Positions 7,224 through 16,557 of a stretch of 64,000 bases of DNA are shown here, piece after piece. This DNA comes from Hyphomicrobiales bacterium. Lineage in GTDB: Bacteria > Pseudomonadota > Alphaproteobacteria > Rhizobiales > RI-29. Position numbers and translations under genes: made by a program. The stretch spans positions 1-64,000 of the forward strand of contig WGLQ01000004.1 in NCBI GenBank assembly GCA_016125495.1. Reading direction: 5' to 3'. The stretch's first letter is position 1. Every line of letters starts with the position of its first letter. The notes beneath the pieces are model-generated. The model was not told the origin of the DNA. It worked only from the letters and a program-made list of their open reading frames with translations, and searched no databases.

Positions 7224-8906
7224 CTATTCTACCACATCGATCCACACGTAGCTTTCCGATACACCCGGCAATTGCCGCAGCTGGCGCAGCACCGATTTCA
7301 CTTCGAGTGTGCTGAGCGCCTTGTGCTCACCCTTGCCCCCGGTGTTGCGCGGGTGCAGGTCGATCCACCGGTTCTCGACCGCCTCCGGCAACCGCTCGCT
7401 GCTCGAAAAGCAGCCGAAGAGTTCACGCGTTGCCTGGGGGTAGATGATCGGGCGGCCGCCGAGGCTTTCACCTGCCGGCTCATAGGTGAAGCCGCTCGGA
7501 TAGGTGATGCTCCTGTCGCGCTCGAGCGGTTTTTCGAGCTGCTCGGTGCGCCATGGATACACGACGTAGGCCTCGAGGTTCTTGTCGAGCACCCAGCAGT
7601 AGATGTGGCGGTCCGAGCGCATCGCGATCTCGATCTCGAGCGGGTCGGTGTTCACTTTGAGGCGGGGCTTGGCCATCGACAGACGTGGTCCAGCCGGCTC
7701 GCTGCGCGCCTCCTGGATGAGGCGCTCGAGCGGATCGTTCGAGAGCGCACGGCAGCCCTCGAGGTCGGCTGGCGTCGCGATCATGCGAAAGAACGTGGCA
7801 TAGCGCTGGAGGCGCCGCTCCGTGACGTCGAGGTTGACGTCGACCACGTCGTTGTAGCCCTCGAACAGCGAGAGCCTGAGCCGCATCTGTCCGCCCTTGG
7901 GCGCAGCGGCGCCTTCCGTGCCGGTGCGCGCGGCGCCTCCGGCCGTTTCGCCGTCGCGCACGAGCGGATCGTCGTCTCCGAGTCTGAGGCTCGGCCAGCG
8001 CGTGCCCTGCAATTGGACGGCGCCACCTTGTTCCCCGCCGACGGCGAAGTATTCGCTGCGGAAGGCATCGGCGGCGGTCTGCGCGAACCGGCAGGCCCCC
8101 GCCATCCTGAGGTCGAGGTCGACCTCGAGCTGCTCGAAGTCCTTGATCGCGGGTGTCGACTTGCGCAGCGCATGGCGGAACGCGAACGCCCCGTCGACGT
8201 ATTCCCCGCCGAGGAAGCGGGCATCGACCTGGGTGCGCGGGATGACGTTGAAGTTGTCGAGCCGGACGAAGAATTCCTCCGAGTTGGGGCAATCCTGCGC
8301 GCCGCTGGCCGAGCGCGAGAAAACTTCGATGCGGATCTGCGCCAGATCGCGATCCGGCCGCTTGGCGTTCAGCACGACCACGAGCGGCGCGTTACGGATG
8401 TTGGCCAGTGCCTCGCGTAGCTTGAGCTGGTCCTCGGTGTTGACGGTCGAGAGCGCCGCGATGGTGGCGAACGTCGCGCTGTCGTTGATGCTGAGCGCCA
8501 ACGGCAGGTACGTCTTGATCGAGCTCTTGGAGAACTCGTTGATCTGGCTCTTCAAAGCGTCGTTGAAATAGACGTTGTTCGGGGGAATGCCGACGAAGGC
8601 GATCGGCGTCGGCCCGACGCGCGAGCGTTCGTAGCAGGTGCCTTCCGGCATCGCGAGCAGCATCGTTTGCAGGGTTCGAAAGAACGCGAGGTCGAATGGC
8701 TCGCCCTTGGGCAGGGTACTGAGCGCCTGGCTATTGACCGGCTGCTGCGCCGCGGCACCGCAGGCATGGAGCACCGGCAGGGCAATGGCCGCAGCGAGGG
8801 TGAAAGCCGCGCCCGCATTGCGGACGAGGTCGAAAATGCCGCGCTGGCGCACTGCGACGTTGCCGGGCAGGGGAGCGGTTTCGGGCATGGAGGCGGTCGC
8901 GGACAT
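7224..8906 (-). CDS. Exported or membrane-anchored protein with C-terminal DUF4384-like domain
   Basis: 560 residues. A hydrophobic segment at about 30-52 ending near ACGAAA is a signal peptide or anchor. The central 300 residues contain three Cys-containing stretches and no recognised domain. The final part (from about residue 415) reads like DUF4384: DRHIYCWVLDKNLEAYVVYP, then a strand-rich region with EPAGESLGG and an ELFGCFSSSE loop. DUF4384 domains are usually found behind kinase or caspase-type domains or in secreted lipoprotein-like proteins, where their role is unknown. The start at 8906 removes a 20-residue extension that overlaps the upstream spacer; the ribosome site is weak, so the start is uncertain. 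It is first in the group of four or five genes ending with the Lon-like protein. Confidence 0.7.
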   Translation of the reverse strand: MSATASMPETAPLPGNVAVRQRGIFDLVRNAGAAFTLAAAIALPVLHACGAAAQQPVNSQALSTLPKGEPFDLAFFRTLQTMLLAMPEGTCYERSRVGPTPIAFVGIPPNNVYFNDALKSQINEFSKSSIKTYLPLALSINDSATFATIAALSTVNTEDQLKLREALANIRNAPLVVVLNAKRPDRDLAQIRIEVFSRSASGAQDCPNSEEFFVRLDNFNVIPRTQVDARFLGGEYVDGAFAFRHALRKSTPAIKDFEQLEVDLDLRMAGACRFAQTAADAFRSEYFAVGGEQGGAVQLQGTRWPSLRLGDDDPLVRDGETAGGAARTGTEGAAAPKGGQMRLRLSLFEGYNDVVDVNLDVTERRLQRYATFFRMIATPADLEGCRALSNDPLERLIQEARSEPAGPRLSMAKPRLKVNTDPLEIEIAMRSDRHIYCWVLDKNLEAYVVYPWRTEQLEKPLERDRSITYPSGFTYEPAGESLGGRPIIYPQATRELFGCFSSSERLPEAVENRWIDLHPRNTGGKGEHKALSTLEVKSVLRQLRQLPGVSESYVWIDVVE

Positions 8907-9088
8907 GATCGTCTCTGGGTCCCTGATTGAAATCTCGTGGCCGGTCGGGGGCGATCGACACTGCATTTGGTCTCGGCCGGGCGCAATTGCCCGTGCCGCG
9001 CGTCAGCGGACGGCTGCGCTATGCTGCCGTCCGCTCTCGGGGTTTGCCACACGCCGGCACCGCGAGGGCGTCCGGCAGGCACATCGCA

Positions 9089-11215
9089 TCAACGCACCGG
9101 GTTTCCGACCCCGGCGTCGACGATCATGTTGCCGACCTGATAGACGTTTCCGATGCCCGGCACCGGTGTCGTCGTCATCCGGCCGTCGATCTCGGAAGTG
9201 AAGGCGAGGCCGTGACCGGTCGTCGTCTGGTAGTGATCGATCAGCCCGAGCAGCACCTCGCCGACGATGGTGCCGCCGACCGGGCCGAGGATGTCGCCAC
9301 CCTCCGATCCCGTGAGCTGCTGCACCTTTTGCGCCTGCGCGGCCGAAGTCGTCACGTTCTGTGCGTAGACCTGCTCGGACTCGGCGAGCGGGCCGGCATT
9401 CGCCAGACTGAACTTGGCGGCCTCCAGTGGCCTGACGCCCTGCTGCTTGGCTTCCTGCAGAATGTAGTACCAGAGCGGTGTCTCGCGCACGCCGAGGTTG
9501 TCGACCGTGGCGCGATCGGGTGCCAGGATCAGCGAGCGCGGCAGTCCCATGGCCCGCGCGACCGCCTGGCCCGACGGGAGCTGGTAGGTGCGGCCGCGGT
9601 TGAGGTTGCGGGCCGCGAGCGAGACGACGTCGCCCGGTGGCACCACGCCGCCCTCGTGCAGCTTGAAGAGGGCGGTCGGCAGCCGCGTGTCGATCGGGCG
9701 AGACGACTGCACCAGGTTCCGGTCAGAGCCCGGCATGGTGAAGAAGAAGGCCCAATCGATCATGCGGTCGTAGTCGATCGGCGAGAAGCCGCGCATGTCC
9801 TTGGCGTTCGGGCCTTCCGCGAAGCCGAAAAGCGGTACGCCCTGGGTGTTGGTGCTGAGCTTGTAGCGCCCGCGAACCATGCTGTGCGCGAAGCGGTAGG
9901 CCGCGCCCGAGAACTCGAGCGGGATCTGCGGCTGGACGCGTTCGCCCGTCTGCCGGTCGATCCATCCCCTCGGGTAATAGAGCTTACGTCCCTTGGTGCG
10001 GATCGCCTGCACGCGGTCGAGGCCGATGATGCGCGGCAGGAAGTCCTCGACGATCATCCGGTGGTAATAGTGGATGACGTGATTGCGGGCCCGCTCGAAG
10101 ACGTTCTTCGAGATGCGGTCGAGATCGGCGAGGAGCTGCAACCGCTGTTCGCCGGTCGCCGCGTCGGCGTTGCGCCGCAACTGGGCGAGGTTGATGCCAT
10201 CCTTGGCGAGGAGATGGTCGACCACCTTGTTGTGGTAGGCGATGAATGCTGCCTGCAGCTGCGAGATGACGACGTTCTCGTCGTTCCGCGGATCGCCGAT
10301 GAGGGCCACATCGAGCTTGGCGCCCGCTGGGAAGTGCGGGTTGGCCGGCACGGGCGCCTGCGCGGGGGGCTGCTGCGGCTGCGGAGCCGGCTGTGCCGCT
10401 GGCGGCTGCTGCGGCTGCTGCGGCTGTGTGGCACCACCACCGCCACCGAAGATGGCATTGTTGATGTCGCTGGAGTCGGTCGTCTGCTGGCGCACCTGCT
10501 GTTGCTGGACCTGTGGCTGGGCTTGCCGCGCGGGCGCGGCCTGGGCGGGCGTCTGCGCCGCCGGTTTGGCGGGGGCGCTCGCCTGCCGGCTTGCTCCGCC
10601 GTTCGCGAAAGTGGTCCGGCGCAACAGGTCGCGGCGGCCCTGTGCGATCTCGGCGCCCTCGACGAGGTAGGGCAGATCGAACAGATACGGCGTGCGATCG
10701 GGACCACCACCGTAGACGCAGTCGAGATCGAGCGCTGGCGTGCGCGCGTTTTCGGTATCGCTGTCGCGGATGGGCCGGTCGAGGCTCGAGACCGTGTCGA
10801 AGGTCACGTCATGGTCGACGAACTGGCCGAAGAAGACGTACCCCGACGGAACATTGCTGTTGCGTGATTCCTGGTCGCTCTGCTCGTGCATGGGTCCATC
10901 GACACGGCCGAGCTGGCGCAGTTGCTCGACGGTGCTCTGGTGCGGCTGCATGATGAACGGCTGGCCGCTCGTCTGGTATCGCCGGTTGAGTTCGAAGAGT
11001 CTGATGAAGCGGCCGGACGAGACGCTGGTTTGCGTTTGCACGGTGTCGCCCGGATCACGGTTGAGGTTGTTGCCGCGATAGAGATCGTCGACGGCGAGCG
11101 GGCTGCCATGCCCGATCGCGCCGGCATGGGCGGGCAGGGCGCATGCCGCGAGCAGCAGCGCCGTCAGCGCCGCGAGCGGTCCTCGGGTTCTGTGGGCTTT
11201 AGGACGGGCGGTCAT
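9089..11215 (-). CDS. Exported heme peroxidase of the animal (cyclooxygenase/myeloperoxidase) superfamily with Gln/Pro insert
   Basis: 708 residues. The signal peptide ends around residue 31 and contains LAAC, so a lipoprotein (Cys25) is possible. The heme-binding marks of the superfamily are present: FFGQFVDHDVTFD (Asp134-His135, distal side), AAFIAYHNKVVDHL (about 322-335) and SGAAYRFAHSMVRGRY (His444, proximal ligand). Between the first two lies a low-complexity stretch (about 205-295) of Gln, Pro and Ala that splits the catalytic domain. The Arg normally seen before the HN pair in this family is Ala326 here, so peroxidatic activity may be altered. Start at 11215 chosen for AGAGGA seven bases upstream and an immediate signal peptide. 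Likely role: oxidative chemistry in the periplasm or outside the cell. Confidence 0.85.
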   Translation of the reverse strand: MTARPKAHRTRGPLAALTALLLAACALPAHAGAIGHGSPLAVDDLYRGNNLNRDPGDTVQTQTSVSSGRFIRLFELNRRYQTSGQPFIMQPHQSTVEQLRQLGRVDGPMHEQSDQESRNSNVPSGYVFFGQFVDHDVTFDTVSSLDRPIRDSDTENARTPALDLDCVYGGGPDRTPYLFDLPYLVEGAEIAQGRRDLLRRTTFANGGASRQASAPAKPAAQTPAQAAPARQAQPQVQQQQVRQQTTDSSDINNAIFGGGGGATQPQQPQQPPAAQPAPQPQQPPAQAPVPANPHFPAGAKLDVALIGDPRNDENVVISQLQAAFIAYHNKVVDHLLAKDGINLAQLRRNADAATGEQRLQLLADLDRISKNVFERARNHVIHYYHRMIVEDFLPRIIGLDRVQAIRTKGRKLYYPRGWIDRQTGERVQPQIPLEFSGAAYRFAHSMVRGRYKLSTNTQGVPLFGFAEGPNAKDMRGFSPIDYDRMIDWAFFFTMPGSDRNLVQSSRPIDTRLPTALFKLHEGGVVPPGDVVSLAARNLNRGRTYQLPSGQAVARAMGLPRSLILAPDRATVDNLGVRETPLWYYILQEAKQQGVRPLEAAKFSLANAGPLAESEQVYAQNVTTSAAQAQKVQQLTGSEGGDILGPVGGTIVGEVLLGLIDHYQTTTGHGLAFTSEIDGRMTTTPVPGIGNVYQVGNMIVDAGVGNPVR

Positions 11216-11468
11216 TGATGGTCCTCTCGTCTCGGTTTCTGGGCTTTGGCCTGGACGCCGGGGGCGGGCGCCGTCGCGAATTGACCGTGCCCATATTAGA
11301 CTCTTGGCGCCCCGTTCGCGACCCCGGAGCGTGACTGGATGCGCGCGACCGGCACGCGCGGCGAATTCCGCTCGCGCCTGACGGGCTTGTGTAGGGTCAC
11401 TGGAGCCGCGAGAGCGATCCGGGTCGCGCCCATTGGCGATCGGACGCGGGCGCGAGCGAATTGCGATC

Positions 11469-12818
11469 TCAACGGTGCACGACGCCGCGCCTTTGCGCGC
11501 TCGAGCCGGAGAGATGGGCGGGCGTGTAGCGGGTCTGCGCGGCAAAGAACGTGTAGAAGAGGAGGAATGTCGCCAGGTTGTTGTGCTTCATGAACGTGAA
11601 ATCGAACGCCGCGCTGATGACGAAGGCGAGCAGGATGAGCGCGAGCACCACACGCGTCGGGGCCGCAAGGGTCTCGTTGAGCATGACCATGAAGGCGAAG
11701 CACAGCATCACGACGTAGAGCGCCAGCCCGAGGATGCCGAGGGAGATCGTGACATCCATGGCCGCGTTGTGGAAGTGCGGGGTGAAGAAGTACTGCGAGC
11801 GACCCCAAAGATCCCAGACCGGTGAAAACGTGTCACGATCGAAAAAGCCATAGTAACCGTATCCGAAAATCGGTCTGACAGCGACGAAGTGCTTGCCAGC
11901 CTCCCAGATGTCGCCGCGCCCGGTCAGGCCCTCGTCGCGTCCGAGCAGCTGGGGAACGCCGCCGAGATCGATGAACGGCAGGACGACGGAAACGAGTGCC
12001 GCGATGGCCGCAACGCTGCCGATGACGAGCGGTTGCAGCCTCGGCATGCGCTCCGTCACCAACAGCAGTCCGGCCATGACGATGAGCGCGACGACGCCCG
12101 TCGCCGAGTTCGTCAGCGGCATGGTCAGGAGCGCGGCGGTCATCCCGAACAACCGCAACCGCCAGCTGATGCCGAACCAGCGACCCGCCAGCATGATGAG
12201 GAAGAGGATCGCGAAATAATATCCCGCATCGCTCTTGTGCGCGAACACGCCGCGCAGCTGGATGCCGTAGACCCAACCCCCGCCCCAGCGCACGTTCGAG
12301 GCCACGTCCGGCATCAGGTACCACATCGGATAGGACGCCATGAGGCAGAACAGAAGGGTGAGGCCGAGCAGGCGGATGAGGCGCGCGGGGTGCACCATCT
12401 GCGAGAGCGTGTAGGCCACCAGGGCATTCATGGAGAACATGAAGCCATAAAAGAGGGTCGTCTTGGGATTGACGGACCAGACCGCGGAGATCAGCACCAG
12501 CAGGACCAGCGGCAGCGCCGCGACGATGCACGGGCGGATGCCGCGGGTCAGCACGCTCCAAAGGAACATGAGCCCGCTGAGGCCGTAGAGAGCGGCCCAC
12601 ATCAGCATGTAGATCGGGTTCTGGCTCGCCGTCTTGTTGCCGAGCAGCGCCTCGCGGTCGCCGGTCACGAACAGATAGTAGAACGAACTCGACGCCATCA
12701 GGAAGACGAGCACGGTGAGGGCGGCGGTCGAAACCCGCTCCCAGCGCCGGATGAGCCGCGCGGTCGGATCGAACGACGGCGGCGCCAATGGATGCCCGAC
12801 GTATTGGTTCGCACGCAT
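11469..12818 (-). CDS. O-antigen ligase/polymerase family membrane protein (Wzy_C)
   Basis: 449 residues with roughly eleven membrane helices and a large loop between about residues 285 and 345. The family's signature region is present: LRGVFAHKSDAGYYFAI before the middle helices, then LTGRGDIWEAGKHF and IFGYGYYGFF in the periplasmic loop, as in O-antigen ligases and Wzy-type exopolysaccharide polymerases. It would join polymer repeat units or attach them to an acceptor on the periplasmic face; ligase versus polymerase cannot be told from sequence. GGAG in the GGAGACCTC spacer precedes the ATG. It is divergent from the beta-helix gene and opens the polysaccharide locus. Confidence 0.88.
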   Translation of the reverse strand: MRANQYVGHPLAPPSFDPTARLIRRWERVSTAALTVLVFLMASSSFYYLFVTGDREALLGNKTASQNPIYMLMWAALYGLSGLMFLWSVLTRGIRPCIVAALPLVLLVLISAVWSVNPKTTLFYGFMFSMNALVAYTLSQMVHPARLIRLLGLTLLFCLMASYPMWYLMPDVASNVRWGGGWVYGIQLRGVFAHKSDAGYYFAILFLIMLAGRWFGISWRLRLFGMTAALLTMPLTNSATGVVALIVMAGLLLVTERMPRLQPLVIGSVAAIAALVSVVLPFIDLGGVPQLLGRDEGLTGRGDIWEAGKHFVAVRPIFGYGYYGFFDRDTFSPVWDLWGRSQYFFTPHFHNAAMDVTISLGILGLALYVVMLCFAFMVMLNETLAAPTRVVLALILLAFVISAAFDFTFMKHNNLATFLLFYTFFAAQTRYTPAHLSGSSAQRRGVVHR

Positions 12819-13015
12819 TTTGAGGTCTCCTCGGGCAGTCGCGGGCTCGCTCCCCGCCCCGAGCCCCTCGACCCGCTGGCAAGGAATGTGCCGCTTGGCC
12901 GATCGGCCCGCGACACGCCATCGACGCTGTCTGTCGTCGCTGACCTGCGCCTTGGACCGGGCCTTGCATGGACCATGCCCGGATTGAACGGGCGGATCCC
13001 GGGAAGGAGTGGGCC

Positions 13016-15208
13016 ATGCGGAGACGAGTGGGCATCGCCTGGCGCTGGCCGGCCCTATGCGCGGGATTGCTGTTTCTCGGAGCGGCGGCGGTGACCATGC
13101 CGATCGCGTCCGGCGAGCACGGCGCCGCCGCCTCGGGTCTCGATACCGTCGTCCATGTCCTCATTGGCGCCACGATGCACGCCGACGACGTTTCGCCCGA
13201 TGCCCTCGCCGCGCCCTCGATCGGTCCCCTCGCGAGCCCTGCCGATGCCCTAGAGGTGGTTGCTCGGGTGCGCCGACGCTTCGGCCCGACCCGTGCGATC
13301 GCCGTCGACCTCGGCCCCGGACGCTGGCGTCTCGATCGCCCGCTCGTCATCGATGCCCGCCATGGTGGAACCTGGTCGAATCCGCTGATCGTTCGCGGCG
13401 CCGCGGGTCTCGCCAGCACGTTGACCGGCGCCGTCGCCCTCGAGCCGCTCGGCTCCCCGGACCGCCAGCTCACCGACACCCTGCCAGAGGCCGCCCGCAG
13501 CGCCGCCTCGTTCTTCCGTCTGCCGAAACCGCTCGCCGCTTTGGCCGGCGTTGGCATCGAGCGCTTCCATCCCATACATGCCGCTCCGCTCCCGCTGGCC
13601 CTCTACGACCGTCGCGGGGCGCTCGAGCCGGCCCGCTGGCCGAACGAGGGCTATGCCATTGCCCTGCCGCCGCCCGAGGGCGAAACGGGGCGCACCATGG
13701 CCGTGTCCGGTGCGCCCGATGGTCTGCTCGAAGGCGCTCATGACGCCTATGTCGCGGGCTATCTGCGGTATGATTGGAGTTTCGAGACCTTGCCGCTGCG
13801 GCGTGCTTCGGGCGCGGTGGTCTCGGCGGTCGGCCCCGATCGGCTGCGCTTTGCGGCGGCGATGCCGCCTCGCTATGGCCTAGGAGACGGCGCCCGGTTT
13901 TTTCTCCAGCATCTGCCGAGGGCCCTCGACCGCTCCGGCGAATGGGTCCGCCTCGCGGATGGGGCTGTCGCCGTCTTGCCGCGCCGTGGAGGCGGTCCGA
14001 TCGAGGCCGCCCTCGCCGACAGCCTCGTCGTCGTCGAACGTGCGAGCCACGTCAGGCTCGAGGGACTGGTCCTCGAACACAGCCGCGCCGAAGCCCTGCG
14101 CATGGCGGGAGCGACCGACGTCGCCTTCGTGCACGGCCTCATCCGCTGGACGGGGGGGCGCGGCGCGACCATCGAGGGCGGCACGCTCTGCGGCATAAGG
14201 TCGAGCGTGGTGGTCGACACCGGCGATGGCGGCGTCTGGCTGGTCGGCGGTGACCGGGCCGGCCTCACGGGCTCCCAGCACTACCTCGTGGACAGTGTCG
14301 TGATGCGCTTTTCGCGCCTCGGTCGAACCTTCAAGCCGGCCGCCTACCTCGACGGCGTCGGCCAGCGCCTCGTTGGCAACTACATTGCCGAGGGTGACCA
14401 TCAGGCGGTTTACTTCCAGGGCAACGATCACCTCATCTCTCTCAACGAGATCACGCGCGTCGTGCGCGACACATCCGATTCCGGCGCCATCTACACGGGC
14501 CGCGACTGGACGGCCCAGGGCACCGTGATCCGCGCCAATTATCTCCACGATATCGCGCCCGCTCGGACCGGCTTCGAGACCAAGGGAATCTATCTCGACG
14601 ATCTGGCGAGCGGCATCACGGTCACCGGCAATGTCTTTGCGGGCGTGCCACAGGCGGTGTTCATCGGCGGCGGCCGCGACAACCGCGTCGAGGGCAACGT
14701 TTTCGTCTCCTCCTCTCCCGCTCTGCATCTCGATTCGCGTGGCGAGGACTGGGCGGCCCGCTCCGTCCAGGATCCCGATGGCGATCTGCGCCGCCGGCTG
14801 TCCGCGGTTCCCTACCACTCTCCCGTCTGGCGCATGCGCTATCCGGCCCTCGCCTCGCTCCTCGACGACGAGCCGGGCGTTGCCAAGCGCAATCGCGCCG
14901 CCGCCAATCTGATGTTGGCGAGTGAACCTCTCCAATTGCACCCGCCCGTCGACCTCGCCCGCCAGCAGTTCGCGCCCGCGCGCCGTCTCGCGATGCCACG
15001 CGGTTTCGGGTCGGATGCCGCGCCCGTTGTTTTGGCCCGCGAGTTGCAACGGGTCCTGGCGCAGGCGGAATTGACCGGGGATGAGTTGACCGCGGTGGGG
15101 CTGTCCGAGCGGACCTTGACCGAGATGGATCGGGCCCGCGCGCTGGCTCCGCTCGTTGCCATCGCACGCGGTTCGTCCGACCTCACCGAGAGAACCCCAG
15201 GGGAATAG
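13016..15208 (+). CDS. Exported right-handed beta-helix protein (pectate-lyase/epimerase-like)
   Basis: 730 residues. A signal anchor or signal peptide covers about 1-35. The body contains tandem short-strand repeats typical of parallel beta-helices (PbH1): LVLEHSRAEALRMAGATDVA, then GNYIAEGDHQAVYFQGN, LISLNEITRVVRDT, IRANYLHDIAPA, GIYLDDLASGITVTGNVF and RDNRVEGNVF. Related folds are polysaccharide lyases, C5-epimerases and cell-wall glycan-binding proteins; Asp and Glu residues in the turns could be catalytic but I cannot assign a reaction. AAGGAG seven bases before the ATG supports this start over one 48 bases upstream. The next gene, a glycosyltransferase, starts five bases after the stop, so it is made with polymer assembly and could modify or degrade the exported polysaccharide. 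Confidence 0.8.
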   Translation: MRRRVGIAWRWPALCAGLLFLGAAAVTMPIASGEHGAAASGLDTVVHVLIGATMHADDVSPDALAAPSIGPLASPADALEVVARVRRRFGPTRAIAVDLGPGRWRLDRPLVIDARHGGTWSNPLIVRGAAGLASTLTGAVALEPLGSPDRQLTDTLPEAARSAASFFRLPKPLAALAGVGIERFHPIHAAPLPLALYDRRGALEPARWPNEGYAIALPPPEGETGRTMAVSGAPDGLLEGAHDAYVAGYLRYDWSFETLPLRRASGAVVSAVGPDRLRFAAAMPPRYGLGDGARFFLQHLPRALDRSGEWVRLADGAVAVLPRRGGGPIEAALADSLVVVERASHVRLEGLVLEHSRAEALRMAGATDVAFVHGLIRWTGGRGATIEGGTLCGIRSSVVVDTGDGGVWLVGGDRAGLTGSQHYLVDSVVMRFSRLGRTFKPAAYLDGVGQRLVGNYIAEGDHQAVYFQGNDHLISLNEITRVVRDTSDSGAIYTGRDWTAQGTVIRANYLHDIAPARTGFETKGIYLDDLASGITVTGNVFAGVPQAVFIGGGRDNRVEGNVFVSSSPALHLDSRGEDWAARSVQDPDGDLRRRLSAVPYHSPVWRMRYPALASLLDDEPGVAKRNRAAANLMLASEPLQLHPPVDLARQQFAPARRLAMPRGFGSDAAPVVLARELQRVLAQAELTGDELTAVGLSERTLTEMDRARALAPLVAIARGSSDLTERTPGE

Positions 15209-15213
15209 CAGAG

Positions 15214-16368
15214 ATGTCGATCGTCGTCGTCACCGGCGCCATAGCACCCTACACCAACCGCCTCTACAACGCGGTCGGGGCGGCTCTCGAGCGCCCGCTC
15301 GCCGTGCTCACCTGCAGCGCCATCGAACCGCAGCGCCAGTGGTCGATGCCACAGGCCGCGAGCTACGAACTCAAGACCCTGCCGGGGCTGCGTCTCCACC
15401 GCAGCTACACCAGCCATTTCTATTTCAATCCCTCGGTTATCGGGGAGATCGTCCGCCGTCGTCCGCAGGCCGTTCTCCTCTCCGGCTTCTCACCGACCAT
15501 GGTCCTCGCCGGCCTCTTTGCGGTTGCCCGCGGCATTCCGATCGCCATCATGACCGATGGTTCCGTCGAGACCGATCCGGGCGCCCATTCCTGGATCCAT
15601 CGCCGCATGCGCCACCTGCTCGTGCCGCGCGCCACCTTCGGCATCTGCGCCAGCAGCGACAGCGCACGCCTGCTCGAGCTCTATGGTCTGCCCCGCTCGC
15701 GCTCCACCATCGTCCCGATCGTCTCGGCATGGGATGGTCCGGCGCGCGTGCCGACCTTCGAGGAGCGGCCGTTCGACCTGCACTTCTGCGGCTCGATCGA
15801 CGAGCATCGCAAGGGCGTTCTGTTCTTCACCGAGGTCGTCGAGGAACTGGCGCGCCGCGGGCGGCCGCCGCGCGTGCGGATTTCGGGTGATGGTCCGCTG
15901 AAGGGCGAGGTCGAGCGGCGGCTCGCAGCGGCCGGGGTTGTCGCGCAGTTCGACGGCTATCTGCGTCAGGACCAACTCGCCGAGGCCTATGGGTCGGCCA
16001 AGATCTTCTGTTTTCCTTCGCGTGAGGAACCGTGGGGCCTGGTCGCCAACGAGGCGATCCTCTGCGGCACGCCGGTGATCGCATCGACGCACACGACGTC
16101 CGGCCGCGAACTCGTCGGCCCCTTCGGCGCCGGCATCGTGCGCCCCCTCGACCGCGACAGCTGGGTCAAGGATATTTCGGACCTGCTCGACAATCGCTCC
16201 CGCTGGCAGGGCTTCCAGGACCGTCATCGCGACGCCGGCCGCTGGTTCTCCCTCGAGCGCTCCCGAGCGGCCTTCCTGACGGCACTGTCCGGCGCTCTCG
16301 ACGGCGCTGGCAAGGGCCGGGCCCGCCGCACGGGGCTGCTGCCCGCGCGCCCCTCCCCCCGCACCTGA
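15214..16368 (+). CDS. Glycosyltransferase, GT4-type GT-B fold
   Basis: 384 residues, cytoplasmic or peripheral. The C-terminal Rossmann domain carries the GT4 pattern: DLHFCGSIDEHRKGVLFF (about 190-207), VRISGDGPLKGEVERRL, and the donor-binding motif FPSREEPWGLVANEAILCG (about 269-287) with the EPWG-x5-EA glutamate pair that contacts the nucleotide sugar. It would add one sugar to a lipid-linked repeat unit with retention of configuration; the donor and acceptor are unknown. It begins five bases after the beta-helix gene, so the two are one transcript. It converges with the acyltransferase gene, with a strong hairpin between them. Confidence 0.88.
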   Translation: MSIVVVTGAIAPYTNRLYNAVGAALERPLAVLTCSAIEPQRQWSMPQAASYELKTLPGLRLHRSYTSHFYFNPSVIGEIVRRRPQAVLLSGFSPTMVLAGLFAVARGIPIAIMTDGSVETDPGAHSWIHRRMRHLLVPRATFGICASSDSARLLELYGLPRSRSTIVPIVSAWDGPARVPTFEERPFDLHFCGSIDEHRKGVLFFTEVVEELARRGRPPRVRISGDGPLKGEVERRLAAAGVVAQFDGYLRQDQLAEAYGSAKIFCFPSREEPWGLVANEAILCGTPVIASTHTTSGRELVGPFGAGIVRPLDRDSWVKDISDLLDNRSRWQGFQDRHRDAGRWFSLERSRAAFLTALSGALDGAGKGRARRTGLLPARPSPRT

Positions 16369-16398
16369 TTTTCCATTCGGCAGAGCCAGATCGGACGA

Positions 16399-16432
16399 AG
16401 CGAGCGCACCGGCCATCGCCGGCGTGCTCGCT
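16399..16432. terminator. Hairpin between convergent genes, likely bidirectional terminator
   Basis: Fifteen-base arms (16399-16413 and 16418-16432) pair except for one mismatch and one G-T wobble, around the loop CATC. It lies in the 189-base gap between the convergent glycosyltransferase and acyltransferase genes. There is no clear T run, as is common for terminators in high-GC genomes. Confidence 0.6.
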
Positions 16433-16557
16433 GACGCTGTTATGGCCAGCCTGGCGAGAGCGCTCGCGCCGTCGCCGGTCCAAGTTCCGGATCTTGATGT
16501 CGGCTGGGGTACCGGTCGGCCAACGAGTTCGTCGATGGCGGCGGGCTCGATGGCGCG

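Noticed and set aside
8927-10867. 646-codon plus-strand open frame opposite the peroxidase gene
   Set aside because: Antisense shadow of the peroxidase gene; it has no ribosome site and reads as Arg/Glu/Val-rich nonsense.
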